From: Cruorifilaria tuberocauda
Taxonomy: Eukaryota > Nematoda > Chromadorea > Rhabditida > Onchocercidae
Reading direction: 5' to 3'
Length of the DNA stretch: 45,775 nucleotides
Assembly: GCA_013365365.1 (NCBI GenBank)
Contig: JABVXU010000438.1
Span: 1 to 45,775, forward strand
Shown here: positions 1 through 12,022 of the stretch, piece after piece
Numbering within the stretch: position 1 is the first letter of the stretch
Layout: each line of letters starts with the position of its first letter
Notes under the pieces: generated by a model
Seen by the model: only the letters and a program-made list of their open reading frames with translations
What the model was told of the DNA's origin: nothing
The model's database searches: none
Translations under genes and position numbers: made by a program

Positions 1-354
1 ATTTATTTTGTTTTTTGTTTTTTATTCATTTTGTTTTTTTTGTTTTGTATTGTAGTACCAGTATAATTTTTATTATTTTTGATTTTCGGTTAGATTTTAT
101 ATTATTAACTAGTTTCTATTTAGTCTTCTAAACTAATTTTGAGTTTTCTCGCCTGTTTTATGTTGTTATTTTTTACTCTGTTTTTTGTTTTGTTAACTTT
201 TATGTTTTGGATCACTTTGTCTGATGGAGGGTTTTTGTTATTCATACTTTTGTTTTTGCTTCACTAGCTGATGATTTTTTTAATCGCTGTGTTGTTTGTT
301 AGTTATTAAGTTGTTTATGTAGAAGTTTTTAGACCGATTTTTTGATATTTTTAG
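1..354 (+). other. T-rich non-coding stretch, probably intron
   Basis: This stretch is strongly T-rich with runs of T and TTTTG. No open frame of note is present on either strand. It runs directly into the TTTTTAG acceptor at 350-354, so it is most simply the last intron of the gene whose final exon follows. Confidence 0.5.
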
Positions 355-508
355 GAAAAATCGGGAAAGGAGGCCAGCAATAAACTCAGTGAATGATATT
401 CAGCCAGAATTACTCGAAGTGCTGTACAATCTGCTACCAAATTTTGAAATCCAAATAAAACATGCGGACGGAAAAATGGCGTCAAAAGAGAACATGCATA
501 ATTCTTGA
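355..508 (+). CDS. Terminal exon of an unidentified gene (partial, 3' end only)
   Basis: Directly after a T-rich stretch ending in TTTTTAG (350-354), a frame beginning at 356 is open for 50 codons and stops at TGA 506-508. The base at 355 completes a codon from an upstream exon, so the splice phase leaves two bases outside. The peptide starts basic (KNRERRP) and continues with an amphipathic stretch, NDIQPELLEVLYNLLPNFEI, ending polar. Composition is clearly less AT-rich than its surroundings. AATAAA at 695-700 suits a 3' UTR of about 190 bases. I do not recognise the family; the remaining exons would lie to the left of the window. What is seen is the acceptor, open frame and poly(A) signal; that this is a genuine last exon is inference. 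Confidence 0.5.
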
Positions 509-1539
509 AAATTTACTTAGATTTCAGTACAATATATCAGAACTTAAAGTTTTCCAAAATTTCAGCAAAAATTTAAGAAATCCGTAATTTCGCAAGTGCC
601 CTCTACTTCGCAGGCACTGAATAGTACTAAGCAATTAGTTTTATTATATTTTACACAATTTCATCGTAATTGAACGAAATGAAAAGTATTCAGAAATAAA
701 GTCATTTTTGCTACCTCAGGTCATCATCAGCTTATATGCCATTTTTCTACACTAACGTAGATATTAGTTTATCTAAAGAGAGTTTTTGTTTTCCAACAAA
801 AACAATTTAAAATCTTCCCACTTATGTCTACGTTCGTTCTTGCCTAAAATTTGAATAAATATATGAATCAAATAAAAATCCAAAGTGATTAGCAATTTTA
901 TACGCTTCATAATAGCCTCACCAATATCACAACACAGCGTTTATAAAATCTACACTTGACATTTGATATTGAGATTGGACAATATGAAATTATTCGATAA
1001 TCGCATGACAGCCAGATGTGCTTCAGTGTAGTCACTTCTATCAGATCTCTCAGATATTATAGACCCCTCCCGACAGATATAAACTTCCACCAAGCATTCT
1101 CAATACCACGCCGATGTATTATGTAAAGAATTCAGAAGATATTTATGACATACGGCCGATAGTATGCTTGAAGTTTGCATGTTGTTGCTGTTCGTTAGCG
1201 CCGCTTCACGAGTTCGAACAGCCTGATTAAATTTCTCTGAATTTTTGGAGAGTTGATTTAATTAATTTGGGACACATATTTATTTCTGTTTTGATACAAT
1301 GTATTTCTGCCTCGGTTGGAATGTAAGAGACTTTATGCAATTTAGATTTAACTGTTCTAGCTTGTATTGTGTTTCATTTTCCTTAATGTTCAAATAATTT
1401 CATCACTGTGCTGATTGTCAACATCGAACTATTGCATCACTTTTAAGCACGGGATGGATATCGCTCAAGATATCATCACATACAGTAGGATTTGTTTTTA
1501 ATCGCTGGTGACGTCTGGTGACGAAGAAAGTGAAGAAAG
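509..1539 (+). other. 3' UTR of the left gene, then intergenic and 5' region of the innexin
   Basis: An AATAAA at 695-700 probably ends the transcript of the exon at 355-508. The rest is ordinary AT-rich sequence without a convincing exon. It must contain the promoter and any trans-splice site of the innexin that starts at 1540, but I could not single out a specific element. Confidence 0.4.
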
Positions 1540-4500
1540 ATGGTGTTAACTGCTGTGCTATCTATGGTTCGCTATATTGGCCACATAGATGATTGGGATT
1601 TTGTCGATCGTTTGCACAGCTATTTCACTACCAATATTCTCATTGCATTCTCTATTCTCGTTAGCTTTAAAGTAAGCTTTTTTTGTTGTCATAATTAAAG
1701 CAGCAGTTTAAGAACATTATACTCTTTAAATAAGATCAAATTATATTTATTGAGTTATAAATGAGTAATGAGTTGAGGAGTTGAGCTTCCTTTGCTACCA
1801 TTTTTTATTATCTAATTTATCTGTCTTGTTATTTAGATATCATCGCATTTTTACTTATAATAAAGAGGAATATCAAATTTATCTTTATTCTAATCTATTT
1901 TTCAAATTTATTATATTAAGTTTTCAATTACTTTTAATATTGTTTTTACTTGTGACACATAATAGGTTTAGTTAGATTGTAGCGGAAAGCTTAGATGTTT
2001 TCATATTAGGTTTCTAAATCTTCAAACATTGGAAATTCTTCAGCCTAATATTTATGCTTGATTCAGCTTCTCTCTTCACATTACTCATCTATCATTTTTA
2101 TTTCAGCAATTTAGTGGAAAACCGGTCGAATGCTTGGTACCTGATATCTTTAGTGGATCATGGGAACAGGTAAGCGTTGTTATGATTTACGAAAATTTTT
2201 GAAATATGTGATATTAAACTCTTGAAATTTGAAATCTTTTTATGTGCATCTTTCCTTCTTTCTTCTTCGCTTCGCGACAGTTAGTTTTTAATCATTTGGA
2301 TTGGATAATCATGCCTTATCAGTTCTTTTGCATATATAAATGATTTCTCATTTATCTGTACACATGACATCGCGATCTCCTTTAACTACTGCATTGTCAT
2401 CATGTTCCCAAATTTACGAATACTCCGTAAATTAATTGTTATCAGTTTTGTTCTTGTTTTTATACTGTCATACTTAAAAAAATGGTTGGTATTTTCTGTT
2501 AATCAACCAATGATCTCATTTTCATGGAAGATATTTAATCGTAGGGCTTTTTCTTTACCCAGGAAATTCAGGGATGAATTTCATGGTCTTTTCTAATGCA
2601 TGTCATTAAATGATATTTTTGCTTTGTAATTCATGTCGTGATTAACTGATGGATAACAGTATTGGGAATCTTGGTAGATTTTGTTTTCAATTAGAATGAA
2701 ATAATCAATTTTTGTAGTATGCAGAGAATTATTGTTGGGCTCAAGATACATACTATATACCAATACGTGAAATAGTTGCTGGTATGCCAACTACGGAGAA
2801 AAAACAGCGACGCTTATCCTACTACCAATGGGTACCATTCTTTTTGTTAGTTGAAGCAGCTTGTTTTCGATTACCTAGTCTTGTGTGGAAATATTTGGCT
2901 GGACATTCTGGTATGTTTTAGTTAGTATTACTTTTTTTATTAACTATTTTTAATTTGTAAGCATATTTAGTAAAACGAATTATCTTAGTTTTGTGGTCAC
3001 AAATAAATTATAAAGTTATTAGCGATGATTCTTAATGTTCGAAACTATTAAGATTTAATAGGATGTTTATTCATTTCAAATCAACTCCGGATAATACAAA
3101 ATGTATGTGAAATATTCATTGTGGACAGTTGTAGATTTCCAGCATTAGGTTTTTTAAAAGTAATAATCAGTTTTATGTAGAATTATACTGGAATTCTGTT
3201 CATTTAAGGCATTAAATTGCATGAAATCGTCAAGTTATCGTCGGATCCGAATAACATCAAACCAGAAATAAAGAAAGCCAATATTAAATCACTTACCCTA
3301 CATTTACATGTAACTGCTCCTCACAGTTTTAACGATATTTCTTTTATTGTTAACTTTGTTGAAATTGATGATTTATAATGATATAGCATCAAAAATAGAT
3401 TCTTTAATATTTATAGTTTTCAAGTTTTTTTTTTGTTTAGGGAGCTTTAAGATTTCACCGAAGATTGCGGAAGAAACAGATCCATCCTCATCGTTATTTG
3501 AGAATCTTCAATATGCCTTATACAGCTTCATTTGTCACTTGCACATATCTATTTTCTAAACTTCTTTATCTAGTTAATGCTTGTGTTCAGTTACTAATCA
3601 TGAACAGGTTGGTTAGATCACTCTTCAAATGCAAATTTATTATAAACATTTAAACGTTATCTTTCAAGTTCAGATTTGACGTATGACTTTTTTTCTAAAC
3701 TTATTCCTTGCTGAAAATTATTTTGATGAATCTCAATTTGAAGTCAGTTAACGCTTTATGTTATTTCTTCAATGAAAAATAATGCAAATTAAGTGTTTCA
3801 TCTTTCATTTTGATGCAAGGTGTGTGTCAAATAAGATTTGAATAAAAAATATTTAGGAAGATTTTTACATGCTCCAACTCATTGGTGTTAGTAAATTCAA
3901 ATTTTTTTTTGATGTCAATTCTTTAGGTTTCTTGAGACAGATCGTTACAATTGGTATGGTTTGGGAGCAGCACTTGATCTTTTGAATGGTACAACATGGG
4001 AACAGTCGGGAATGTTTCCACGAGTGTCATTATGTGATTTTGATGTAAGCATTTTTGAAATTTCTATTCATTATCTAACCTGTGCGATTAAAAAGATGTA
4101 CTCAAGCTCTTTTTACAATAGTCATTTTCAGGTTCGCGTGATGGGAAATATTCAAGAACATACTATACAATGTGTCCTCGTTATCAATATTTTCAATGAG
4201 AAAATTTTTATATTTCTTTGGTTTTGGTTTGTTATTGGAATTTTTTCATCATACTGCTTCATTATGAAGGCTGATTTTCTCATAACTGTTCACAAGAATG
4301 TCGCTTCTGCGATTACAATGATTACTTATGAGTCTCATTTTCACAGATAAAATCGACTAAAAATTTTCACTGAAATATTAACTTCAAACTTTTCTGCGAG
4401 ACTGTCAGGTATATTACAGGTACTTGACCTTAATAATTTTTACAAGTGGCAGTCTAACTTTCTGGATTACTGTATGTTTGGTGCCTCATCCTAATCGGAA

Positions 4501-6260
4501 TTTTGTTACTCGTCATTTAGAAATGAGTGAATTGCCTTTCGATGCTCAAGGTGAGTATTTAAGGTTGGCAACAAGTATTATTGCCAATATCTAATTGTTC
4601 AATGGATGAATTGTTTTTAACATTCCATTTAGCCTTTCTTAATAAATAAGAAAATAATAATGCTATGCATCTATGTATTTAGTCAAAATATGGTATGGAT
4701 TAGAACTTATAATTTCGTAGAAAAGCAAACGTTTTCTATTGATTTGATATTTGGATATATTTGCCAAATGAGACTTCACTTATTCAGAAAGATAAATTTC
4801 CGGAAATATATTCTATTTCCTATTATAGTCAAGAGTAGATCAGTAAGCCGCGTAATCAGCAGTTTTGTACACTCTCTTAGTATCATATTGAAGGACATGA
4901 AACAATACACATTGCAGTAAATTACGGCTTCAAATAAGTCAATTCTTAGAAGTTTTCATCGCAGAACTAATTCTATCGATTTGTAGAAAGCGATGATGAT
5001 GTGGAGCGATTCATAAATCGATATCTGAAAAGTGATGGTATGTTTGTAGTTCGGATGATAACGCTTCATTCTGGTGTAATTTTTGGTAGTGAATTGGTAC
5101 TTGCATTATGGAAATCCTATTTTGGTATTGAACCGCAATTACGGCGTTGCAACTCTTTCCCAGCTGGCGCTACGATATGGTCACCACCTGCAGGCATCAC
5201 TTGAATTTATTTTCATTATAGACATGGAAAACAGAAGACTTAGTACTCTAAAATATATGTTAGAAATTTAATGAAATATAACACCTGCGTCAAACTTCAC
5301 TTTATTTTTCACACAGTGTTGAGCTGCATTTATGAGATGGATTTGAGCTTTCCATCCGTACTTTCGGTAGAGAACGATTTCTCTTTATGCAATTCATAAG
5401 GGAAAAATTAAAAATATATATTCAATTTTATTTCTCAATGTACTACGTTTAAACATTTTTATTAATCATATTGATTCATTTGGTGAAATTTTTTTCTTGA
5501 AATGTATTTATTCACGAAAATAATTGATTAGAAAATTGAAATTTTTAGACAAGCAACTTGACGATTTTGATCTTAGTGAGTTCGATAACGATTCTAACTT
5601 TAAATTGCTCCAAAAAAAGATTGATGAAAAAAATAACCGAAATGCGATGGAGAAAATATTAGATGTTACAAAGACTGAAGAAAATTCGTTGTTAGTATCC
5701 GAAAGTGAGTATTATTAAAGCATATTAACTGGAACTTAAAAGTTAAAATATTATTAGCTTAGTTTTTTATTCATGTATTTTCTTTCATTTCCTTTCCCTT
5801 CACTATTTTCCATTCATTATTTGTATAATTTTTGAGGTCATTTGAGCGAATAATAACTTTAGGACTTCAAAAATTCTTGCCTTGTAATCACTATATAATC
5901 TTTTGATTACTCATCTGGGCCTCATCTATGCATTGTTTACTCAATTATAAAATAAGTCATTGAACTTTTATGAACAGTATGCTTTTCTTTCCTAATCATT
6001 GATCATTATTTATATTTCTGTTCTCAGAATTTAATAAACTGATTTAGATTTGTTTTTTCTTAAATTATGCAATGCTTATGCTAGTTTATGAAGCTTTGAA
6101 TATTTTAGAGTCAACTGGTCCAACACAAATCTTCAGAAGTAATTCTCCGAAAATACGAATAGACAATGAAAGTCGTTTAATTCAACGTGCAGTTGTTTCA
6201 TCTCATCCATCTTCCACCTTCTACAATTCAACTGAAAAGGCTGCTAATTTTATGATTTGA
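1540..6260 (+). CDS. inx-10: Innexin gap-junction protein (INX-10-like), 11 exons
   Basis: Innexins form the hexameric gap-junction hemichannels of invertebrates in the plasma membrane. Exons: 1540-1671, 2107-2169, 2718-2910, 3209-3309, 3441-3607, 3927-4044, 4132-4226, 4420-4550, 4987-5193 (end uncertain), 5549-5704, 6109-6260. All phases agree and give 504 residues. Visible hallmarks are [13 protein letters not shown] at the N-terminus and TM1 near 30-46. Two cysteines lie in the first loop (VECLVP, ENYCW), then the family signature YYQW followed by TM2. The second loop has two cysteines (SLCDFD, TIQCVL). TM4 is split by the 4226/4420 junction, which restores WFWYL. From memory, C. elegans INX-10 aligns almost throughout, including the phospho-like motif RRCNSFP after the last membrane segment. 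The tail is Asp/Asn-rich. The 5193/5549 junction would need a GC donor; otherwise the frame stops at 5204, giving 405 residues. Family is certain; the exact orthologue is less so. Confidence 0.93.
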
Positions 6261-6507
6261 CATTATTCATAATTATTTGGAAGTTTTAAATTAGTGGTCA
6301 CAACTATCCTATTAACATTATTGGTCTTATTGTCCTATGAAACCTGTAATAATGCATGTATTTTATATATGATTTGTGAACTTCAATGACACTCAGATTC
6401 TAAATTTTTGTGCGGAATGATCAAATGTATGTAAATTTGATATGCCTTTTAAGTAAACCAATGAACTTTGTATTATATTGGGTACCAGCGCCAGTCTAAA
6501 TCTATTC

Positions 6508-6513
6508 AATAAA
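6508..6513 (+). terminator. Probable poly(A) signal of the innexin
   Basis: A canonical AATAAA lies 248 bases after the innexin stop at 6260, with no competing signal of equal quality nearer. It marks the likely 3' end of that transcript. Confidence 0.5.
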
Positions 6514-6716
6514 AAGATATCCGAAATGAAGCTCAATTCAATTCATGACTGCAAAAATGAACCTGACCTTGAACACCTTTCAATATCAACAATTTCGGTA
6601 TAAATTTAATTTTTTATCCGTTCTATTTTGGTCTATTTGAATCTATTTTGGTTAGGTTTTATTTAAATCACTTATGTATTGTTTCGTAATCTAGCGCAAC
6701 ATCCTTAACTTTGTAG

Positions 6717-6794
6717 GTGCTTATTGCAGTTTATTTGCTGTTCGAGAAAAGGTGCACATTGTTTATTTATGCTGAAAAATTTAGTCCATTTCTA
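6717..6794 (+). CDS. Candidate membrane-spanning exon of the following gene
   Basis: After a TTTGTAG acceptor (ending 6716) a phase-0 frame of 26 codons opens with the hydrophobic stretch VLIAVYLLFEKR and can end at a GTGTGA donor at 6795. It would enter the exon at 7379 in the correct phase and give the downstream charged tail a membrane anchor. A possible start exon is 6526-6597 (24 codons, ATG to a GTATAA donor, also phase 0). However, that sits only 13 bases after the innexin poly(A) signal, which argues against it. Both exons are inferred from phase alone and the protein is not recognised. Confidence 0.25.
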
Positions 6795-7378
6795 GTGTGA
6801 AAATTAAAGACGAGAAGTGTTTAATTGGCTAGGTAAACGTTGAATCGGCAGGATATTATTTTACGAACTTTATTTCGAAGTTTTGAGTCTCAAATTCAAG
6901 TATTTCAGTGCCTTTGGTTATTCGACATTTTTTCCTATGTCTATTTCATTTTTTTTTCTTTAAATGCTCTATACCATTATTTTGCAATTATTTGCATTTT
7001 GCGCTTGTGCGTCTTAATTCGAAAAAATTTTGCGGATAAAAATATTGATGTACATTACGCGCCAAGTTGTTTTTGTATATTCTTTGAGACCAAACAAGAT
7101 GTTTTTTCCTTCGCGAAGAATTATTAAATTCTTCTTCTTCTGGAGGATTCCATTCGATCCAGTGAAATTCTTTCAAGTCTTTGCAAGTTCCAAATTACAT
7201 AATTAACAAATTAGCCTTTTTATCACGGTTATGAAAATAATGAAATAGTAATTAGAGGAGAGATCCTATTGAATTATTAATGATGAATGCATTTTTTTGG
7301 CGCATTTTAACGGCATTTGCATAATTCAACCATGTAATTTAAATTTTTGATTATTATAAACCGATGAATCATTGTTAG

Positions 7379-8651
7379 GTAGTATTCCGAAGAGAAAGGT
7401 ATCGTAAGCTATTCAGAATATGAAGAGAAATTTTCTACAAAATAATTGCAAGAAGTATTCACAATGAGTAGGTGTGTTTAGTCTATTTAGGGATACTCTC
7501 TATAAAGTCAACAACCTTGTTTCTGATTCGTAGCATACTCGAGAGTCGAGGATTATCCAAAGCCCATAACAGTTCAGAAATTGGCTCGATGAGCTTTTTT
7601 TCAAGAGATACATTAGAACGTTCGGTTTCGAAATCCCGAGAAAAAGAACGTCGGTCGACAGTATCCCACGAACAATCATCTGATTCGGAAGCAGAAGAAA
7701 CAAAAAAAGGAGGATTGCTAGAGCAACATCATCATGACATTGGAATCCCAAAACATTCAAGTAATGAAGAAAATGAAGTAGGATTCATGGATTTAATTAA
7801 AATAAACTTTTAGAAGTTATCGCAGAAAATGACCGCTGTTCAAAATAATCACGAACGGTTGGTTATTCATGATGCAAGCTTCTTCCTCGTGAAGCTTTTA
7901 ATTTAATTTATCATAACACTTGAAATTTGTTAGAAATAATGCGCTTGTTGGTTAACTCACTTATAACATATTCTTTTCAGACCAAAGTAGCTCGTCAAGA
8001 AGCACTTCAGTATTGTCGAGATAACTTGATTATTAAACCGAAAAAAATGCCTTATGACCAGAAACAGGTTTTTTCTACTTGGAGTTGCAACATAACGGGA
8101 CGGGCAAACTATTCACTCTTTTATGACAATTTTTGACCACAAATTGTTTTATTGTCTTTTCATTTATCGTTATTATTCGATCTTCAAATCATAGAATTCA
8201 GCTGTCAAATTAACTTTTAATGATTTGTAAATAACATGTTTATGAGAAAAGTTTCATTTAGCAAAAGATATCACAAGGAATAACAAAGGAACGATCAGAC
8301 TATCCAACCATGGATGATATATGTAGTGATTGGGAATCGTATGATGAAACAGAACAAATAACCCATCAATCAGAAACAAAGTCGAAGAAGCCTATTCTAC
8401 CGCACCATCAAATGCCGAAAGAATCTTCTCCTCAACTGCATCACCAACAACAACAACAACAACTCTTTCTACAATGTCATCAAAGTGCACAATATAATCA
8501 ACAAGCTCATTATCAAACTTCGCAAAATCATTATCAAATTAAACAACTTATGCCACCCAAACCGAGTAATTTTATAAGGCCTAAAGATAAATCAGTCGAA
8601 AAACAGCAGTCGAAGAAGAAATCAAATGGATATTTGAAACCTAATAAGTAA
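7379..8651 (+). CDS. 3' exons of an unrecognised gene with charged, Gln/His-rich C-terminus
   Basis: Four exons can be joined in phase: 7379-7398, 7534-7777, 7981-8067 and 8262-8651 (stop TAA). Acceptors are TTGTTAG, TTCGTAG, TTTTCAG and CATTTAG; donors are GTATCG, GTAGGA and GTTTTT. The visible product is about 245 residues. It begins with a Ser/Arg/Glu-rich, probably cytoplasmic segment (ERSVSKSREKERRS), followed by the compact VARQEALQYCRDN block and an acidic stretch around DDICSDWESYDETEQ. It ends in a Gln/His-rich low-complexity tail with a CAA/CAACAA run near 8446-8465. There are no cysteine pairs or enzyme motifs. AATAAA at 8721-8726 fits the 3' end. The N-terminus is unknown; 6717-6794 may supply a membrane segment. 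An alternative is that these are alternative tail exons of the innexin, whose C. elegans relative also ends in Gln/Asn-rich sequence. I do not assign a function. Confidence 0.7.
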
Positions 8652-8720
8652 TTTCATTTTGCAAAACATTGTAAGTTGTAATATGGCGAAAGTGTACTCG
8701 ACTGTTTGCTTATTGAATTT

Positions 8721-8726
8721 AATAAA
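8721..8726 (+). terminator. Probable poly(A) signal
   Basis: AATAAA lies 70 bases after the stop codon at 8651 and probably ends the transcript of the Gln/His-rich protein gene. Confidence 0.5.
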
Positions 8727-9558
8727 TTTTAAAAGTCAGAAAGAGAACTAACTCAGTGAGGAGGAGTAATATGTTGATGGGACACACCGACAATGATTAA
8801 TAATTATTTTGAATAACTTCAGTTTCAACTTAATTTCCTGAATTATTGAAATATTTCATCATATTGAATTTGATCATAAATTTCATCAACAAATAATCAC
8901 TTCAGTGATAGAATATGTGATTCGATGCACCTAGCAGAATTTCTTATTTTCAAGAAATGTAAAAATAATTCAAAATCATCAAATATCCACTCTAATTTCT
9001 TCACTCAATAATCCGTGCTCATTAAGAGAATCATGAAATACGGATTTGCTTATGTAAATCAGCCGGTGGTTGCAACATTTAAAGGAAGATTGCAGTTGCA
9101 CCGTTTACGACTTTTTTACGATCACTGTTTACAGCAGTTCCGCTCGATGGAAAATTGCTATTCAGTCTTAATTTGCATTATCAATTAGCAATCTTTTCAT
9201 TTCAATTCCTCATCTTCGAATGTTCGTAATAAATGAATTCAGTGTAAATTATTGCGTAAATCTTGTTCACTAACCAATTTTTTGAAAATGGCGTAATTTC
9301 ATTAATTTTTGTTTAAATTCTCAACATTATTGTCTCTAAAACATTTCTCTAATATCAGAAGTTATTACAAAATAAATCCTTCCACTTATTTTATAAATTT
9401 ATGCATTTTATGATGCAAAATTTAGATTGTTATCTATTTAATACTCATAATCAGATCTGAATTGTTGCAACATTTTTCTGCAGTTCTTGAAAGCTTAATC
9501 GAACTTTGTGGCAGTAATTTGATTGAAATCGAAAACAAACACATGAATTCAATTTCAG
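8727..9558 (+). other. AT-rich stretch with one short open frame
   Basis: This is mostly AT-rich sequence. A patch of higher GC at about 9055-9145 carries a 51-codon frame from ATG 9033 to TAG 9186-9188 with no recognisable domain. It could hold upstream exons or the promoter of the small ORF at 9565, but no splice pair is convincing. Confidence 0.35.
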
Positions 9559-9564
9559 CAAATT

Positions 9565-9723
9565 ATGGTGAGGAAGAGAAAGAAAGTGTATAGACCAGAA
9601 AAAGCCTACACACCTGTCAAGAAGTACCGTATCCGCTCTGAAAGTGCATCATCACTTGCAATGCTTAACTCACAGGGACATAGTAACGTATACCCTCAGG
9701 TCGACTGGACAATGTTGTTATGA
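9565..9723 (+). CDS. Small basic protein of 52 residues, unknown family
   Basis: The frame from ATG 9565 to TGA 9721-9723 encodes a Lys/Arg/Tyr-rich protein. It begins MVRKRKKVYRPEKAY, continues with PVKKYRIRSESASS, and ends in a more neutral segment closing with DWTMLL. An AATTTCAG acceptor ends at 9558, six bases before the ATG, which is the arrangement expected for spliced-leader trans-splicing onto a short nematode mRNA. ATTAAA at 9743-9748 is a plausible poly(A) signal 20 bases after the stop. Base composition is clearly richer in GC than the flanks. Because the frame is open through the acceptor (Gln-Ile before Met), it could instead be the last exon of a longer gene. There is no signal peptide or membrane segment. 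The N-terminal RKRKK cluster could be a nuclear-localisation or membrane-proximal basic patch. Confidence 0.5.
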   Translation: MVRKRKKVYRPEKAYTPVKKYRIRSESASSLAMLNSQGHSNVYPQVDWTMLL

Positions 9724-9748
9724 GAGAATGTTATTTGACCTGATTAAA

Positions 9749-12022
9749 TTTTGTGCCAGATTAATATTTCTGTGAGCAGAAAGAGCATCATCAACTGTTA
9801 CACTACCAGCTACATCGAAACATATTACCGAAATCTCCCAAAATTGTCTAAAAATGTTGGTTGTAAAGGAGATCAGTTCTTCATAATTCATCAAAGTATG
9901 GCTGAGTTGATTTCGTTTTTGAATGAGTATATAGTAAATTGTAATTGTTCATCAAGTCACATTTGCAAGAGAGAAATTTTTGTGTTAAAATTACTTCTGG
10001 CAACCGAGATGTGATTCACAAACTCGTAATCAGATTTAATATCGATACTGAGATAACTTTCAGAACTGAAATATTACCATAATAACTTAATGGAAAAAAA
10101 TCGACTTGGGTAAAATTATCACCGATTTTTTGGTAATGTTATAATACTATCAATTAAAAGGTTGATATTTCCGCTTCCTATGAATTTTTAGGGAAAAAGA
10201 AATGGAAATACTTTCGCAAATGAACTGGTCCCTTTTCATAACCACATTTCTTTTCGATATAACGGGGTCATTACCAAGTATCTTAAGGTCAACTCTAATT
10301 TTGAGTTTAGCGGAATATGTGTCGTTTTTTAAGTAGTGCTAGATGCATAGGGTAGGTTATCTATGCTTAGAACTATATTTCGTCTGTTCAAAATCAATAA
10401 TGAGATGCGATCCTTTTATTTTCAGCCGCCATTATATCTTAATTACTACCATCTCTTAATTAGTTGTTATCAATGAACTGCGGGAAATACATACATGGAT
10501 ACACAAATATACATATTAATATAAAACGAATATTTTGTGTCATTAGAATCATCGTCTATCCTTTTCCATTTGATTTTATTTTAACGAAAAGTAAACCTTT
10601 GAACGTTTCTAGGATGGTATCTTAAAATATTATGATCAATTTAAAGATCTCGCAATAAGCTCTTCCTCCGGAATTCCTTTTTGTGTTATTTCTGTCCGAT
10701 AGATTATCTTACCTCAGTCTACATTTTTCTCGCGCACATTTACCAGAATGAAGCATACGGAGTGCTCCACAGACAACGAATTACGGACTATCGGTTAGCG
10801 GTATTCTTGACAGTCACATTGATTGTACAGTCATCACTTTTTTTATTCAAAAAATTATTAGAAATGAAAAGTCAGTTTAATCTACGGACGGATTTTTCTG
10901 AATCATTTGAAAAGTATAATTTCATTATTTCTTTTTCTCTCCGTTTCTTCTTTTTTCATCATTTCAAATTTCAGGTTCACACTGGAGTTTGAAAAAAAAA
11001 CACTTTTTTTAACCTCTAAAGATTTTTTTCGTGATAGTTGATGTTATATTATTACTTGCAATCGCAGATGCTTTAATAATTCTTTTTTCGCTGCCGCCCT
11101 GTCATTTACCTGCAATAACTCAACTTTGTTCCGTTCCGGCAAGGAATAATGAATGGAGGAGGAATGGAATTAAATCAAACTAACCATGAAGCATTTATGT
11201 TTTACTTAATTCAGTTCCGCAAACATATCCTTCCCTTCCGGCATAAAAAGGATTCGAAAGAGAAAGCAAACATTTTTTTCGAGTGTTATGCTTATTTAAC
11301 GGTCCATACAAAGGCATAGTTTATATTTACATAGTGAGCGGTATAAACAATGCAAAAGCTTTTTTGCTTCACAGGTGTTACTATTAACACACTATTAAAA
11401 AAAGTTCCAAACCTTTGCCCGTTTTCTGGCCCTTTTTAATTAGATTAGTGTTAATCTGATATATCCGTCCTATAGCTCCATTGCCGCTAAATCTTTGAAC
11501 ATCACTTAACAGTGGAAAGGTCACCCTTACCCAATTCTGAGAATCAAATAAAAAACAGATGTGTGCAACAACCATCACTTGCGTTACAGATGGCAATTCA
11601 CCTTTCCCGTGAAATTCATGTAGTTAACTTATGGCTTATGGAATAATCAGTTCAGTCATTCTTCCTCCATTAATCAATCATCTATAATCACAAATTTTGT
11701 TTCTGAAATTCAAATGCAATGTCTTTGTTCAATACATAAAGGAAGTGTCGATAGTACAACACATTGTAAAAAGGCAAAAAATACCTCGTTAGAGCATCGA
11801 ATCAACATCAGAGAATAAGACAGTTTTCAAGTTAATTTTAAGTTTATATAAATTTTTTATCGGATGATGTATTCATAATTAATTACTTGTGTTTCCATTT
11901 TTTATAAATTAATTTCTAGTTACTTGGCCGCATCTGAAAGAAATCTATTGTTAATATTGAAAACCATCTTTGCAACATAATTTTAATCATATACGATCAC
12001 GTCTTTCTATCATTGAGGTAAC
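9749..12022. other. AT-rich intergenic stretch
   Basis: I found no exon set supported by splice sites plus a recognisable protein. An open frame at 10681-10992 is hydrophobic but has no supporting evidence. The rest is A/T-rich with poly-T and poly-A runs. Confidence 0.5.

Noticed and set aside
3961..4350. 129-codon plus-strand open frame
   Set aside because: It is innexin exons 6 and 7 read through the intervening intron and past the donor at 4227; the spliced model fits conserved innexin sequence.
10681..10992. 103-codon hydrophobic plus-strand frame
   Set aside because: No recognisable domain, T-rich codons, no supporting splice or poly(A) context.
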